Shown here: piece after piece, positions 8,351 through 17,023 of the stretch
Numbering within the stretch: position 1 is the stretch's first letter
Layout of the letters: every line of letters starts with the position of its first letter
NCBI RefSeq assembly: GCF_900113175.1
Contig: NZ_FOOK01000007.1
Coordinates: 62,001-126,000 of the forward strand
DNA length: 64,000 bases
Reading direction: 5' to 3'
Origin: Planifilum fulgidum
Lineage (GTDB): Bacteria > Bacillota > Bacilli > Thermoactinomycetales > DSM-44946
Notes under the pieces: generated by a model
Database searches by the model: none
What the model was told of the DNA's origin: nothing
What the model saw: the letters and a program-made list of their open reading frames with translations, nothing else
Made by a program: the position numbers and the translations under genes

Positions 8351-10732
8351 TTGACGGAAAGGGATGATCGCCACTATTTTCGCCTGCTGGAATACGACGC
8401 GATAATCGAAAGGGTGTCCGATCACGCCGCATCCCCGCCCGGAAAAGAGCGGGTCGCTTCTCTTCGTCCCAGCTATGATCCGGAAGAAGTGCGGCGCCGG
8501 TTGGCCGCCACCCTGGAGGGAATGGAACTATTGCGGTGGAAGGACGGCGTATCGCTCTCGGGGGTCCGCGACATCCGTCCTTCCCTGCGCCGCGCCCGCA
8601 TCGGGGGCATCCTGGAGGGAAGGGAGCTGATCGAGATCGCCGATACCCTTGCCGCCGGGAGGAAGGTTTGCGGTCAGATCGCGGACATCGAGGAGGAAAA
8701 AGCCCCCCTGCCCCATCTGCGCTCCCTTGCGGCCCGGTTTGAGGGATTGAAGTCCCTTGAGGAACAGATTCGGAAGTGCGTGGATGAACAAGGGACGGTG
8801 GTGGACCGGGCCAGCTCCGCCCTCACCCGGATCCGCCGGACGATCGAACGGGTTCAGGAGCAGGTGCGCAATGCTTTGGAGCAGATCCTCCGCAATTCCC
8901 ATTATCAAAAGATGATCCAGGAACCGATCATCACCGTGCGAAATGATCGTTATGTCATTCCGGTGAAGCAGGAATACCGGAGCGCCTTCGGCGGGATCAT
9001 TCACGATCAGTCGGCTTCGGGGGTCACGCTGTTCATCGAACCGGAAGCGGTGGTTCAACTGAACAACCGGCTTCGGGAACTGCAGCTGGAAGAGGAGCGG
9101 GAAGTGGAGAGAATCCTGAAGGAGCTTTCCGCCCAGGTGGGATCCGTCGTCGACGCCCTTGCCACCAACATCGAAGTGCTGGCCGAGATGGACCTGATCT
9201 TGGCCAAGGCCCGCTTCGGCCGGCGGATCCGGGGAACGGTCCCCGCCGTCGGCCGGGACGTCCCCATCCGTCTGAAAAGGGCGCGCCATCCCTTGATTCC
9301 CCCGGAGGAAGTGGTGCCGATCGACGTGGAGTTGGGGGATCCCCACCGGGTGATGGTGATCACCGGCCCCAACACCGGGGGGAAAACGGTCACCCTGAAA
9401 ACCGTCGGCCTTCTGGCTCTGATGGCCCACGCCGGCTTGCCGATCCCTGCGGAGGACGGGAGCGGATTTCCCCTGTTGAGCGGCGTGTTCGCCGACATCG
9501 GCGACGAGCAGAGCATTGAACAGAGCTTGAGCACCTTTTCCAGCCATTTGAGCCACATTGTCCGGATCCTGGGGAAGGCGGACGGGCGGAGCCTGGTGTT
9601 GCTGGACGAATTGGGGGCGGGAACGGATCCCGCCGAAGGGGCCGCCCTGGCCATCGGCATTTTGGAGCATCTTCTGGAACGCGGCTGCCTGGTGGTGGCC
9701 ACCACCCATTACAGCGAACTGAAGGTGTTTGCCCACGCCCGCTCCGGAGTGATCAATGCCAGCGTGGAGTTTGACGTGGAAACCTTGCGCCCCACCTATC
9801 GCCTGCTGATCGGGATTCCCGGGAAGAGCAACGCTTTCGCCATCGCGGACCGCCTGGGATTGCCCCGGGAGATCATCGATCGGGCGAAGGCGCAACTTAC
9901 CTCCGAGGAAAACCGCCTGGAGGAAATGATCGCCGCTTTGAGCGCCGACCGGCGGGCGGCGGAAGAGGAGAGGAAACGGGCGGAGCGGCTGAGGAAAGAA
10001 GCCGAATCCCTCCATGCGGAGCTGAAGAAGAAAATGGAGGCTTGGGAAGAGACCAAGGGGCGACTCCTCGAGTCGGCCCGCCGCGAAGCGCGGTCGGTGG
10101 TGGCGCGGGCCGAGCGGGAAGCGGAAGAGGTCCTTCGCCAGCTTCGGGAGTGGGCGCGCCGGCGGCCGGATCAGCTGAAGGAACATCAGCTGATCGAGGC
10201 GAAAAAGCGGTTGGAAGGCGCGGTTCCCGAGATGGAAATCCCCGCCCGGCCCGCGGAAGGAGCCGGCGATCCGAACCGTCCCCTGAAACCCGGAGATCGT
10301 GTGTGGGTCCGGACGCTGAATCAGAAGGGGGAAATCCTGGAGGATCTCGGAGGGGAAGAATTTCAGGTTCAGATCGGCAGTCTGAAAATGAAGGTTTCCC
10401 GGAAGGATTTGGCGTGGATCGGGTCCGGAAAGACGGAACAAGGCGATTTCCGGAGGAAGACCGCATCCTTCCGGCGCGCTTCGGAGGGAGTCCGGCCGGA
10501 GCTGGATCTGCGGGGAAAAATGGTGGAGGAAGCCGTTTACGCCATCGACAGATACCTGGATCAGGCGATCTTGGCCGGATACCGGGAGGTGTACCTGATT
10601 CACGGGAAAGGAACCGGCGCCCTCCGGACGGGGGTTCAGCAGTTTTTGCGAAACCATCCGAACGTCAAGAGATTCCGGCTGGGAGGCCACGGAGAAGGCG
10701 GTTCCGGCGTCACCGTTGTCGAACTTCAGTGA
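8351..10732 (+). CDS. mutS2: Endonuclease MutS2
   Basis: 793 residues. MutS-like core and clamp regions (about 1-310), ATPase with Walker A GPNTGGKT (about 338-345) and Walker B LVLLDELGAGTDP, a long charged coiled coil (about 510-640), a KOW-like segment and a C-terminal Smr nuclease domain (about 717-793; LDLRG and HGKGTGALR). MutS2 suppresses recombination and, in Bacillus, binds and splits collided ribosomes. The frame is open further upstream to 8201, but TTG 8351 follows GGGGGGAGA and gives the normal family length. Confidence 0.95.
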   Translation: MTERDDRHYFRLLEYDAIIERVSDHAASPPGKERVASLRPSYDPEEVRRRLAATLEGMELLRWKDGVSLSGVRDIRPSLRRARIGGILEGRELIEIADTLAAGRKVCGQIADIEEEKAPLPHLRSLAARFEGLKSLEEQIRKCVDEQGTVVDRASSALTRIRRTIERVQEQVRNALEQILRNSHYQKMIQEPIITVRNDRYVIPVKQEYRSAFGGIIHDQSASGVTLFIEPEAVVQLNNRLRELQLEEEREVERILKELSAQVGSVVDALATNIEVLAEMDLILAKARFGRRIRGTVPAVGRDVPIRLKRARHPLIPPEEVVPIDVELGDPHRVMVITGPNTGGKTVTLKTVGLLALMAHAGLPIPAEDGSGFPLLSGVFADIGDEQSIEQSLSTFSSHLSHIVRILGKADGRSLVLLDELGAGTDPAEGAALAIGILEHLLERGCLVVATTHYSELKVFAHARSGVINASVEFDVETLRPTYRLLIGIPGKSNAFAIADRLGLPREIIDRAKAQLTSEENRLEEMIAALSADRRAAEEERKRAERLRKEAESLHAELKKKMEAWEETKGRLLESARREARSVVARAEREAEEVLRQLREWARRRPDQLKEHQLIEAKKRLEGAVPEMEIPARPAEGAGDPNRPLKPGDRVWVRTLNQKGEILEDLGGEEFQVQIGSLKMKVSRKDLAWIGSGKTEQGDFRRKTASFRRASEGVRPELDLRGKMVEEAVYAIDRYLDQAILAGYREVYLIHGKGTGALRTGVQQFLRNHPNVKRFRLGGHGEGGSGVTVVELQ

Positions 10733-10759
10733 CTCAGATGGCCGCGAGGTGGACTGGAA

Positions 10760-10846
10760 ATGGATCATCTGCCCAAGATTCTTGGATCGCTCGCCCTGCT
10801 GTTTTTCCTGATCGGTCTCATCTGGTTTTTGCGCAACGCCATGTGA
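10760..10846 (+). CDS. Possible 28-residue single-pass membrane protein
   Basis: ATG at 10760 preceded by GAGGTGG. It encodes MDHLPKILGSLALLFFLIG and then LIWFLRNAM, one transmembrane helix with a basic C-terminal end. It begins 28 bp after mutS2 and is followed at once by a hairpin, so it would be the last gene of that operon. No family is recognised; size alone keeps confidence low. Confidence 0.4.
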   Translation: MDHLPKILGSLALLFFLIGLIWFLRNAM

Positions 10847-10857
10847 CGGGAGAATTG

Positions 10858-10892
10858 AGCCGCCGGTTACGCGAAAGCGGAAACCGGCGGCT
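10858..10892 (+). terminator. Hairpin after mutS2
   Basis: AGCCGCCGGTT (10858-10868) pairs perfectly with AACCGGCGGCT (10882-10892). There is no clear T run, so it may be an inefficient or Rho-independent-like terminator. The rest of 10893-11052 shows no gene. Confidence 0.5.
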
Positions 10893-11052
10893 TCGCCTGT
10901 GTCGGGCCCGGAAGAGTTCGGTGCCATAATGAAAGGGGAAAGGAGAGGATAGGTGAAGGGGCGAGCTTGCCGGGGATATATTCGGCAACGAAGGCCCCCG
11001 GCGATGTGTCACCCGCCCTATTAATGTGGCGACTTGAGCGGGAGGTGACGAC

Positions 11053-12126
11053 ATGGGCATGAAGCGGTACCGGGCGGAGGATCTGCATCGGTTTGCAAAG
11101 GCCGTGCTGACTTCCCTGAAGGTTCCCGCAGGGGATGCGGAGACGGTGAGCGATTCCCTCATCCGTTCCGATCTGGCGGGCATCGACAGCCACGGGATCA
11201 GCCGGCTGACGATCTATGCGAAGCGCGTCCGCGAGGGGCGGATCGCCGCCCGGCCGGATATTCGCATCGCGCGGTCGGGGGCTGTCCTCCGGGTGGACGG
11301 GGGCAACGGCCTGGGGCAGGTGGTGGCCATGCGGTCGCTGGAGGCGGCCGTTTCCGTGGCCGGGCAGTCGGGGCTTGCCGGAATCGCGATCCGCAGGAGC
11401 AACCATTATGGCGCCGCCTCCTATTTCTGCGAATGGGCCTGTCGAAAAAACCTGGCGCTGATGGCGCTGACCAATTCGCCGCCGGGCATTCCCCCCCACG
11501 GAGGGAAAAGGGCCTTTTTGGGAACCAATCCCGTCGCCTTCGGGTTTCCGACCCGCAAGGGCCCTCCCCTGATCGTCGACATGTCCTCCAGCGTCGTCGC
11601 CCGGGGCAAAATCATCCTCGCCGCCCGGCGGGGTCAACCCATCCCGCCCGGCTGGGCCGTCGACAGGGAGGGCAGAGAGACCACCGATCCGGCGGAGGCG
11701 CTCCGGGGGGCGGTGCTGCCCGTCGGCGGCGTGAAAGGGTACGCCCTCGCCGCGGCGGTGGAGGTGCTGTCCGGAGTGCTGAGCGGCGCCGCCTTCGGGC
11801 CCCATGTGCGAAACCTCTACGAAGAAGGGCATGCGGCCGCCGATGTGGGGCACTTTTTTATTCTGATGGACATTTCCCGATGGATGCCGATCGATACGTA
11901 TTTTCGGCGGATGGAACAATTTTTGCGGGAGCTGAAGGCGGTTCCCCGGGCGGAAGGGGCGGAGGAGATTCTGTATCCCGGTGAGGGGCGGGAGCGGAGA
12001 ATCCGCAGGAGATTGAGGGAAGGCATTCCCCTTTCCAGGGAAGTGGTGTCGGATCTGGAGGAGCTGGGCCGAAGCTGCGATGTTCCTTTTCCCGGCCCGA
12101 TCGGCAGGGAGGGAAAGCAAGGATGA
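11053..12126 (+). CDS. LDH2-family NAD(P)-dependent oxidoreductase (malate/L-lactate dehydrogenase type)
   Basis: 357 residues. The start (YRAEDLHRFAKAVLTSLKVPAGDAETVSDSLIRSDLAGIDSHGISRL), the SNHYGAASYFCEWA segment, GTNPVAFGFPT and GGVKGYALAAAVEVLSGVLSGAAFG are characteristic of the Ldh2/MDH2 fold, distinct from classical MDH/LDH. Members reduce 2-oxo acids (malate, sulfolactate, ureidoglycolate, 2,3-diketogulonate); the substrate cannot be assigned here. ATG with GGGAGG upstream; it stands alone. Confidence 0.85.
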   Translation: MGMKRYRAEDLHRFAKAVLTSLKVPAGDAETVSDSLIRSDLAGIDSHGISRLTIYAKRVREGRIAARPDIRIARSGAVLRVDGGNGLGQVVAMRSLEAAVSVAGQSGLAGIAIRRSNHYGAASYFCEWACRKNLALMALTNSPPGIPPHGGKRAFLGTNPVAFGFPTRKGPPLIVDMSSSVVARGKIILAARRGQPIPPGWAVDREGRETTDPAEALRGAVLPVGGVKGYALAAAVEVLSGVLSGAAFGPHVRNLYEEGHAAADVGHFFILMDISRWMPIDTYFRRMEQFLRELKAVPRAEGAEEILYPGEGRERRIRRRLREGIPLSREVVSDLEELGRSCDVPFPGPIGREGKQG

Positions 12127-12297
12127 AGGCGGAAAGGCGCTTAAACTCCATCCATCGTGCGGCCGCCCCTTTTCGAAGGTGTCTGAGGATCTCAGGAGTT
12201 CTGCGACTTCCCTTTTTCTGATATTCTGATAACATGGGCCATAATACCGGGAGGCTCAACGACCAGATTTTCCCCTTTGCGGGAAGGAGGATTAGCT

Positions 12298-13872
12298 TTG
12301 GACGTACAGAGCTTTTTGCGGGAGGAGAACGAGGAGGTTGCCCGTTTGTCCGAGCGGGTGGCCCATGCCGTGTGGATGGTGAACACCACCGGGGAGAAGA
12401 AGTGGCAGGAGGCGGAAGTGGAGGCGGAAAGGGAGTATCGGCGGCACTTTGCCGACCGGAAACGGTTTGAGCGGATTGCCGAACTGAGGGAAAAGGTTCC
12501 GGAGGGGTCCCTGGAGCGGCGGCAGCTGGATCGCCTCTATCAGGAAGCGCTGGAAAACCAGGTGCCTGCGGAATTGCTGGATGAAATGATCCGCCTTTCA
12601 TCGGAGCTGAGCAATATCTTCAACACCTTCCGCGGCACCGTCGACGGGCGGAAGGTGACGGAAAACCAGGTGCGCAACGTCCTGGCCGAGAGCACCGATT
12701 CCGAGGAGCGGGAAAAGGTGTGGCGGGCAAGCAAGCAGATCGGCCGGGAAGTGGAGGCGGGCCTGATCCGGCTGGTCAAACTCCGGAACGAGGCGGCGCG
12801 CGGGCTGGGGTTCGAGGATCACCATCAGATGAAATTTCATCTCACCGAGTTGGATCGGGATGAGGTGTTCTCCCTGTTTCAGCGGCTCAAGGAGTTGACC
12901 GACGAGCCCTTCCGGCGGCTCAAGGGGGAAATCGATGCGGAACTGGGGGCGAAATTCGGGCTGGAGCCTCAGGAGCTGAGGCCGTGGCATTATTCGGATC
13001 CCTTTTTTCAGGAAGCCCCGCCGGTGCCCGGCCTGGATATGGATGTCCATTACCGGGGGAAAAACATCGAAAAACTGACCGCCGACACCTTTTCCGCCCT
13101 CGGGCTGGAGATCCGGGATTTGCTCGCCAAAAGCGACCTGTACGAGCGGGAAGGGAAAAACCAGCACGCCTTCTGCCTGGATATGAATCGCCGGGGAGAC
13201 GTTCGGGTTCTGTGCAACATCCGGGACAATGAATACTGGATGTCCACCATGCTGCACGAGTTCGGCCACGCCGTATACGATAAGTACGGGGATCGGAATC
13301 TGCCCTTCATCCTGCGCACTCCCGCCCACATTTTCACGACCGAGGCCGTCGCGATGTTTTTCGGCCGCCTCACCCGGAACCGGGAGTGGCTGGAGCGATT
13401 TCCCCGGGTGGACCGGGCGGAGCTTTCGCGGATCATGCCCCAGGTGGAGAAGATGCTGAAGCGGCAGATGCTGATCGTTGCCCGCTGGATCATCACCTTC
13501 GTCACCTTTGAGAGGGAGCTGTACCGCGATCCCGATCAGGACCTGAACCGCCTGTGGTGGAAGCTGGTCCGGGAGATTCAGTATGTGAATCCGCCGGAGG
13601 AAACGGATGAGCCCCATTGGGCGTCGAAGATTCATTTCACCATCGCCCCGGTGTATTATCAAAATTACCTGCTGGGGGAACTGACGGCTTCCCAGTTTGA
13701 CGCCGCCCTTCGCCGAAACGGGGCGACATCGCTTTTCACCGAGGAGACCGGCCGCTTTTTCCTGGAAAAGGTGTTTCTGCCGGGAGACCGGAGCGGCTGG
13801 AGGGTCCTGATCGAGGAAGCGACGGGGGAATCGCTCAACCCGGAACACTTCGTGAATCAGTTTGTCTCATGA
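12298..13872 (+). CDS. M2-family-like zinc metallopeptidase
   Basis: 524 residues. The zinc motif HEFGH lies at residues 320-324 with the third ligand Glu expected at 349 (TTEAVAMFFG), the layout of peptidyl-dipeptidase A / oligoendopeptidase-like enzymes. The helical N-terminal half (about 1-200) forms the lid seen in this group. No signal peptide, so cytoplasmic. TTG 12298 is preceded by GGAAGGAGG with a 7-nt gap; the in-frame TTG at 12277 lacks this. Substrate unknown, probably short peptides. Confidence 0.82.
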   Translation: MDVQSFLREENEEVARLSERVAHAVWMVNTTGEKKWQEAEVEAEREYRRHFADRKRFERIAELREKVPEGSLERRQLDRLYQEALENQVPAELLDEMIRLSSELSNIFNTFRGTVDGRKVTENQVRNVLAESTDSEEREKVWRASKQIGREVEAGLIRLVKLRNEAARGLGFEDHHQMKFHLTELDRDEVFSLFQRLKELTDEPFRRLKGEIDAELGAKFGLEPQELRPWHYSDPFFQEAPPVPGLDMDVHYRGKNIEKLTADTFSALGLEIRDLLAKSDLYEREGKNQHAFCLDMNRRGDVRVLCNIRDNEYWMSTMLHEFGHAVYDKYGDRNLPFILRTPAHIFTTEAVAMFFGRLTRNREWLERFPRVDRAELSRIMPQVEKMLKRQMLIVARWIITFVTFERELYRDPDQDLNRLWWKLVREIQYVNPPEETDEPHWASKIHFTIAPVYYQNYLLGELTASQFDAALRRNGATSLFTEETGRFFLEKVFLPGDRSGWRVLIEEATGESLNPEHFVNQFVS

Positions 13873-13907
13873 ACCTTTATGGATGAAAACCCGCAGGCCG
13901 GACAAAT

Positions 13908-13944
13908 GCGAAAAAGGCGACCGACATCGGTTCGCCTTTTTCGC
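13908..13944. terminator. Bidirectional terminator
   Basis: GCGAAAAAGGCGA (13908-13920) and TCGCCTTTTTCGC (13932-13944) form a 13-bp stem with A/T runs suitable for both directions: the peptidase gene on plus and the small gene at 13965 on minus. Confidence 0.85.
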
Positions 13945-13964
13945 GCCGGATGCGGGCCTCCCGT

Positions 13965-14171
13965 TCAGGGCGCCGGATCCCGCCTGGCGCGGAAATGGAT
14001 CCGGATCCCGGCTTTCTCTTTTCCGGATTCTTCTGGCGGGTGCTCTTCTTCGTCCGGTTCTTCCGGGAAGTAATGGTACGTAAACAGCCATTCCGGTTGA
14101 ATCAGTCCCAGGGTCAGCGGGCCATAGGGCACAAGGCGGGTCCGTTCTTCCGTCTCGTTCACCGCGATCAT
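13965..14171 (-). CDS. Hypothetical 68-residue protein
   Basis: Starts MIAVNETEERTRLVPYGPLT and ends with an acidic and then basic tail (EEPDEEEHPPEESGKEKAG). Composition is protein-like rather than a GC-rich shadow, no other gene overlaps it, and a convergent terminator follows it. AGGGGG abuts the ATG, so GTG at 14162 (9-nt gap) may be the true start. No family recognised; divergent from the MFS gene. Confidence 0.5.
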   Translation of the reverse strand: MIAVNETEERTRLVPYGPLTLGLIQPEWLFTYHYFPEEPDEEEHPPEESGKEKAGIRIHFRARRDPAP

Positions 14172-14257
14172 CCCCCTGTCGCTTCTGTTAATGTAAATAT
14201 ATGGGCGCCAGGGGACGGTTCATGCGGGATTCGGAAGGCACCGAAAGGGGTGGAGAG

Positions 14258-15436
14258 ATGAGGGAGCGCTTGTGGACAAAGGATTTCATCCTGATTTGCG
14301 CGGTCAATTTTTTTATGTTTGCCGGTTTTTTCATGTTGCTGCCCACCCTTCCCATCTATGTGGTGGATGAGCTGGGGGGAGCGGCGGGACAGGCGGGGCT
14401 GATCGTCGGCGTGTTTACGGTGGCGGCGGTGCTGGCCCGGCCCGTCTCCGGCATCGGATTGGACCGGTGGGGAAGGCGGCGCCTTTTGATCCTGTCGCTG
14501 GCCTTGTTCGCCGCGGCCTCATCGGCCTATCTGGCGGCCTTCAGCTTGGTTTTTCTCCTGCTTTTGCGGCTGTTTCACGGCGCCGCCTTCGGCATGGCCA
14601 CCACCGCCGCGGCGACGGTGGTGGCGGACCGGGTGCCGCCCGGCCGGCGGGGGGAAGGCTTGGGGATCTTCGGCGTTTCCTCGATGGTGGCCATGATTCT
14701 CAGCCCCGCCCTCGGCATGGCGCTTGTTCAACACGGATCGTATCCGCTGCTCTTTCTTGTCGGCGCCGGCTTGGCGGCCCTGGCCTTGCTGTTCTCCCTG
14801 CCGATCCGTCATTCCGGGGCGGAGGCGCGTTCCGATGGGACGGAGCGCGGCCTCAAGCGATGGCTGGAGATGCGGGCGGTCCCGTATTCCCTTTCCCTGG
14901 TGGGGCCGGCGATCGTGTTCGGCGGCGTCATCTCCTTTATTTCGCTTTATGCCGTCGAGCTGGGGAATCCCGGAATGGCCGGAGGATATTTTGTCGTTTA
15001 TGCCCTGGCCCTGGTCCTGTCCCGGATGGTGTCTGGAAAAATCTATGACCGCAGGGGGCCGGACTCCGCGGTCATTCCCGGCTTTCTGCTGTATCTGGCG
15101 GGAATGGCCGCCCTCGGCCTGGCCGATGGCCCGGTGCTGTTCTATGCCGGGGCGGGATTGATCGGTTTCGGCTACGGGGCGATTCAGCCCTCCGTTCAGG
15201 CGTTGGTCATCGCGGAGGTGCCGGCGAAACGGCGGGGGGCGGCCACCGCCACCTATTTGATCGCAATGGACGCGGGAATCGGCCTCGGCTCCTTCGTGCT
15301 GGGGCTGTTTGTCGGCTGGTGGGGCTACCGGAGCATGTTCCTGATCGGCGGCCTGTTTGTGCTGGCATCGCTGTTTGTTTACCGGTGGGCGAGAAGGCTT
15401 TCCCGGGAAAGGGAGGGGGAGAGGAAGGCCGCGTAA
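14258..15436 (+). CDS. MFS transporter (drug/metabolite exporter type)
   Basis: 392 residues with about 12 hydrophobic segments. The loop 2-3 motif GIGLDRWGRRRLL is the MFS motif A, and GFGYGAIQPSVQALVIAEVP fits helix 10 of the DHA1-like group. Probably a proton-driven exporter; the substrate is unknown. The frame is open upstream to 14201, but ATG 14258 follows AAAGGGG and starts just before the first helix. Confidence 0.85.
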   Translation: MRERLWTKDFILICAVNFFMFAGFFMLLPTLPIYVVDELGGAAGQAGLIVGVFTVAAVLARPVSGIGLDRWGRRRLLILSLALFAAASSAYLAAFSLVFLLLLRLFHGAAFGMATTAAATVVADRVPPGRRGEGLGIFGVSSMVAMILSPALGMALVQHGSYPLLFLVGAGLAALALLFSLPIRHSGAEARSDGTERGLKRWLEMRAVPYSLSLVGPAIVFGGVISFISLYAVELGNPGMAGGYFVVYALALVLSRMVSGKIYDRRGPDSAVIPGFLLYLAGMAALGLADGPVLFYAGAGLIGFGYGAIQPSVQALVIAEVPAKRRGAATATYLIAMDAGIGLGSFVLGLFVGWWGYRSMFLIGGLFVLASLFVYRWARRLSREREGERKAA

Positions 15437-15455
15437 AGGTTCCCTTCCCGGGGGT

Positions 15456-16829
15456 TCAATCCCACCGCAACCACTTGGGAAAGTGATTCTTCAGCATTCC
15501 TCCGGAGATTTTTCCCCAGCCGAGGGGAAAGCGGTCGACGGCCACCAGGACCCATCCCTTTTCCCCGGAATGGGGCAGCGTCTCCCCGCGGAGGTAACGG
15601 TGAAGTTCGGGGCTTTCCTCGGCGAAGGAGACGGATCGCTTGACGCGGTCCGGCGTCAGGGTCATCGCCCAGGAGTGGGAGGGGACGAATCGCCCCTTTT
15701 TCACCTGTCCCAGATAGCATCCCGGGCGTTCCACCTTGAGCCCCTTCAGGGTGGGGAGAGAACCCGGCAAAAGATACAGATGCTCCCCGTACAGGGTGAA
15801 GGGGCCGTCCGGGGGATCTTCCGCCAGCGTTTCCCGGGCGAACTGCTTCAGTTTGTTTATGGCGTCGGCGGAGACGGGCGGAAAGGAACCGGGACGCGGG
15901 GCCGTTCCTTCCGGACCGCCGGTCTTTTCCATGACGGCGACGAAATGTCCTTCCCCCCGGAGGCGATGGGGCCACAGCCGGGCGGAACGGGCGAGCTCCG
16001 GCGGACCGTCAACCCAGTCGGGGCGTCCCTTTTGGAAATGTTCCGCCCCGGGGACGGGCTCAAGTTCAAATTCCGGATGGTTTTCCAGAAAGCGGAGGAT
16101 CACTTCCTCGTTTTCCACCGGATTGAAGGTGCAGGTGGAATAGGTGAGCCGCCCGCCGGGACGGAGCATCGCGGCGGCTGAGTCCAGGATCTCCAGCTGC
16201 ACGTCGGCGCAGCGGCGGGTGGCCCGCGGGCTCCACCGTCCGCACACGTCGGGATCCTTGCGGAACATGCCTTCGCCGGAGCAGGGGGCGTCCACCAGGA
16301 TCCGGTCGAAGAAACCGACAAAACGGCGGCTCAGCCTCCACGGCGCCTCGTTCAGGACCACCGCGTGGCTCACGCCCAAGCGGTCCAGGTTTTCCACCAG
16401 CACTTTGACCCGCCGGGGATCGATCTCGTTGGCCACCAGAAGTCCCCGGCCCCGCATGCGGGCGGCGATTTGGGTCGTTTTCCCTCCGGGAGCGGCGCAA
16501 AGGTCCAACACCCGTTCCCCCGGCCGGGGATCCAGGGCTTCCACCGGGGCCATGGCGCTGGGTTCCTGGATGTAGTACAGCCCGGCGGCATGGTAAACGT
16601 GTTTTCCCGGACGATCCTCCTCCGGTTCGAAATAAAAGCCTTCCCTGCACCAGGGGATCGGTTCCAGGCGAAAGGGGACCCGCCGGAGAAGCTCCTCCAC
16701 CCCGATTTTGAGGGTGTTCACCCGGAGGCCTTTGGAAGCCGGTTTCTCATAGGTGGCGAGGAAGGCGGGATATTCATCCTTCAGGAGTTCGTTCATCTGT
16801 TCCAGATATTTGTCGGGGAGCTGTGCCAC
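15456..16829 (-). CDS. rsmF: RsmF-like 16S rRNA (cytosine-C5) methyltransferase
   Basis: 457 residues of the NOL1/NOP2/Sun family. SAM-binding motif LDLCAAPGGKTTQIAARM, catalytic cysteines in DAPCSGEG (Cys183) and STCTFNPVENE (Cys233), and a C-terminal RsmF-B-like domain plus a PUA-like end (HPF/ASCH type, HSWAM). It makes m5C in 16S rRNA; the exact site is inferred from the family. GTG start with GGGAGG and a 7-nt gap. Convergent with the MFS gene, 19 bp apart. Confidence 0.88.
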   Translation of the reverse strand: MAQLPDKYLEQMNELLKDEYPAFLATYEKPASKGLRVNTLKIGVEELLRRVPFRLEPIPWCREGFYFEPEEDRPGKHVYHAAGLYYIQEPSAMAPVEALDPRPGERVLDLCAAPGGKTTQIAARMRGRGLLVANEIDPRRVKVLVENLDRLGVSHAVVLNEAPWRLSRRFVGFFDRILVDAPCSGEGMFRKDPDVCGRWSPRATRRCADVQLEILDSAAAMLRPGGRLTYSTCTFNPVENEEVILRFLENHPEFELEPVPGAEHFQKGRPDWVDGPPELARSARLWPHRLRGEGHFVAVMEKTGGPEGTAPRPGSFPPVSADAINKLKQFARETLAEDPPDGPFTLYGEHLYLLPGSLPTLKGLKVERPGCYLGQVKKGRFVPSHSWAMTLTPDRVKRSVSFAEESPELHRYLRGETLPHSGEKGWVLVAVDRFPLGWGKISGGMLKNHFPKWLRWD

Positions 16830-17023
16830 AGGTCATCCTCCCGTCCGGTGTCTGAGGTTGCACCTGTTATTGTAGCAAACAGGAGGAAGGAAAAAAATGA
16901 TGGGCCGATGATAAAGCCCAAAGCCGGGGGTGCGGCGATTGCTGCCGCCCCTTTCCGATGAAAGGGAGTCCCTGAAGACTTGTTTGACCCAGGATCTGTG
17001 AATTCGAGGTAGGGAGGGATAGG

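Noticed and set aside
8528-10927. 799-codon open frame antisense to mutS2
   Set aside because: Composition is that of a GC-rich shadow (Pro/Gly/Arg/His rich); mutS2 on the other strand is certain.
16861-17023. Purine riboswitch upstream of the NCS2 permease
   Set aside because: The conserved loop and P1 sequences of the purine aptamer are not present.
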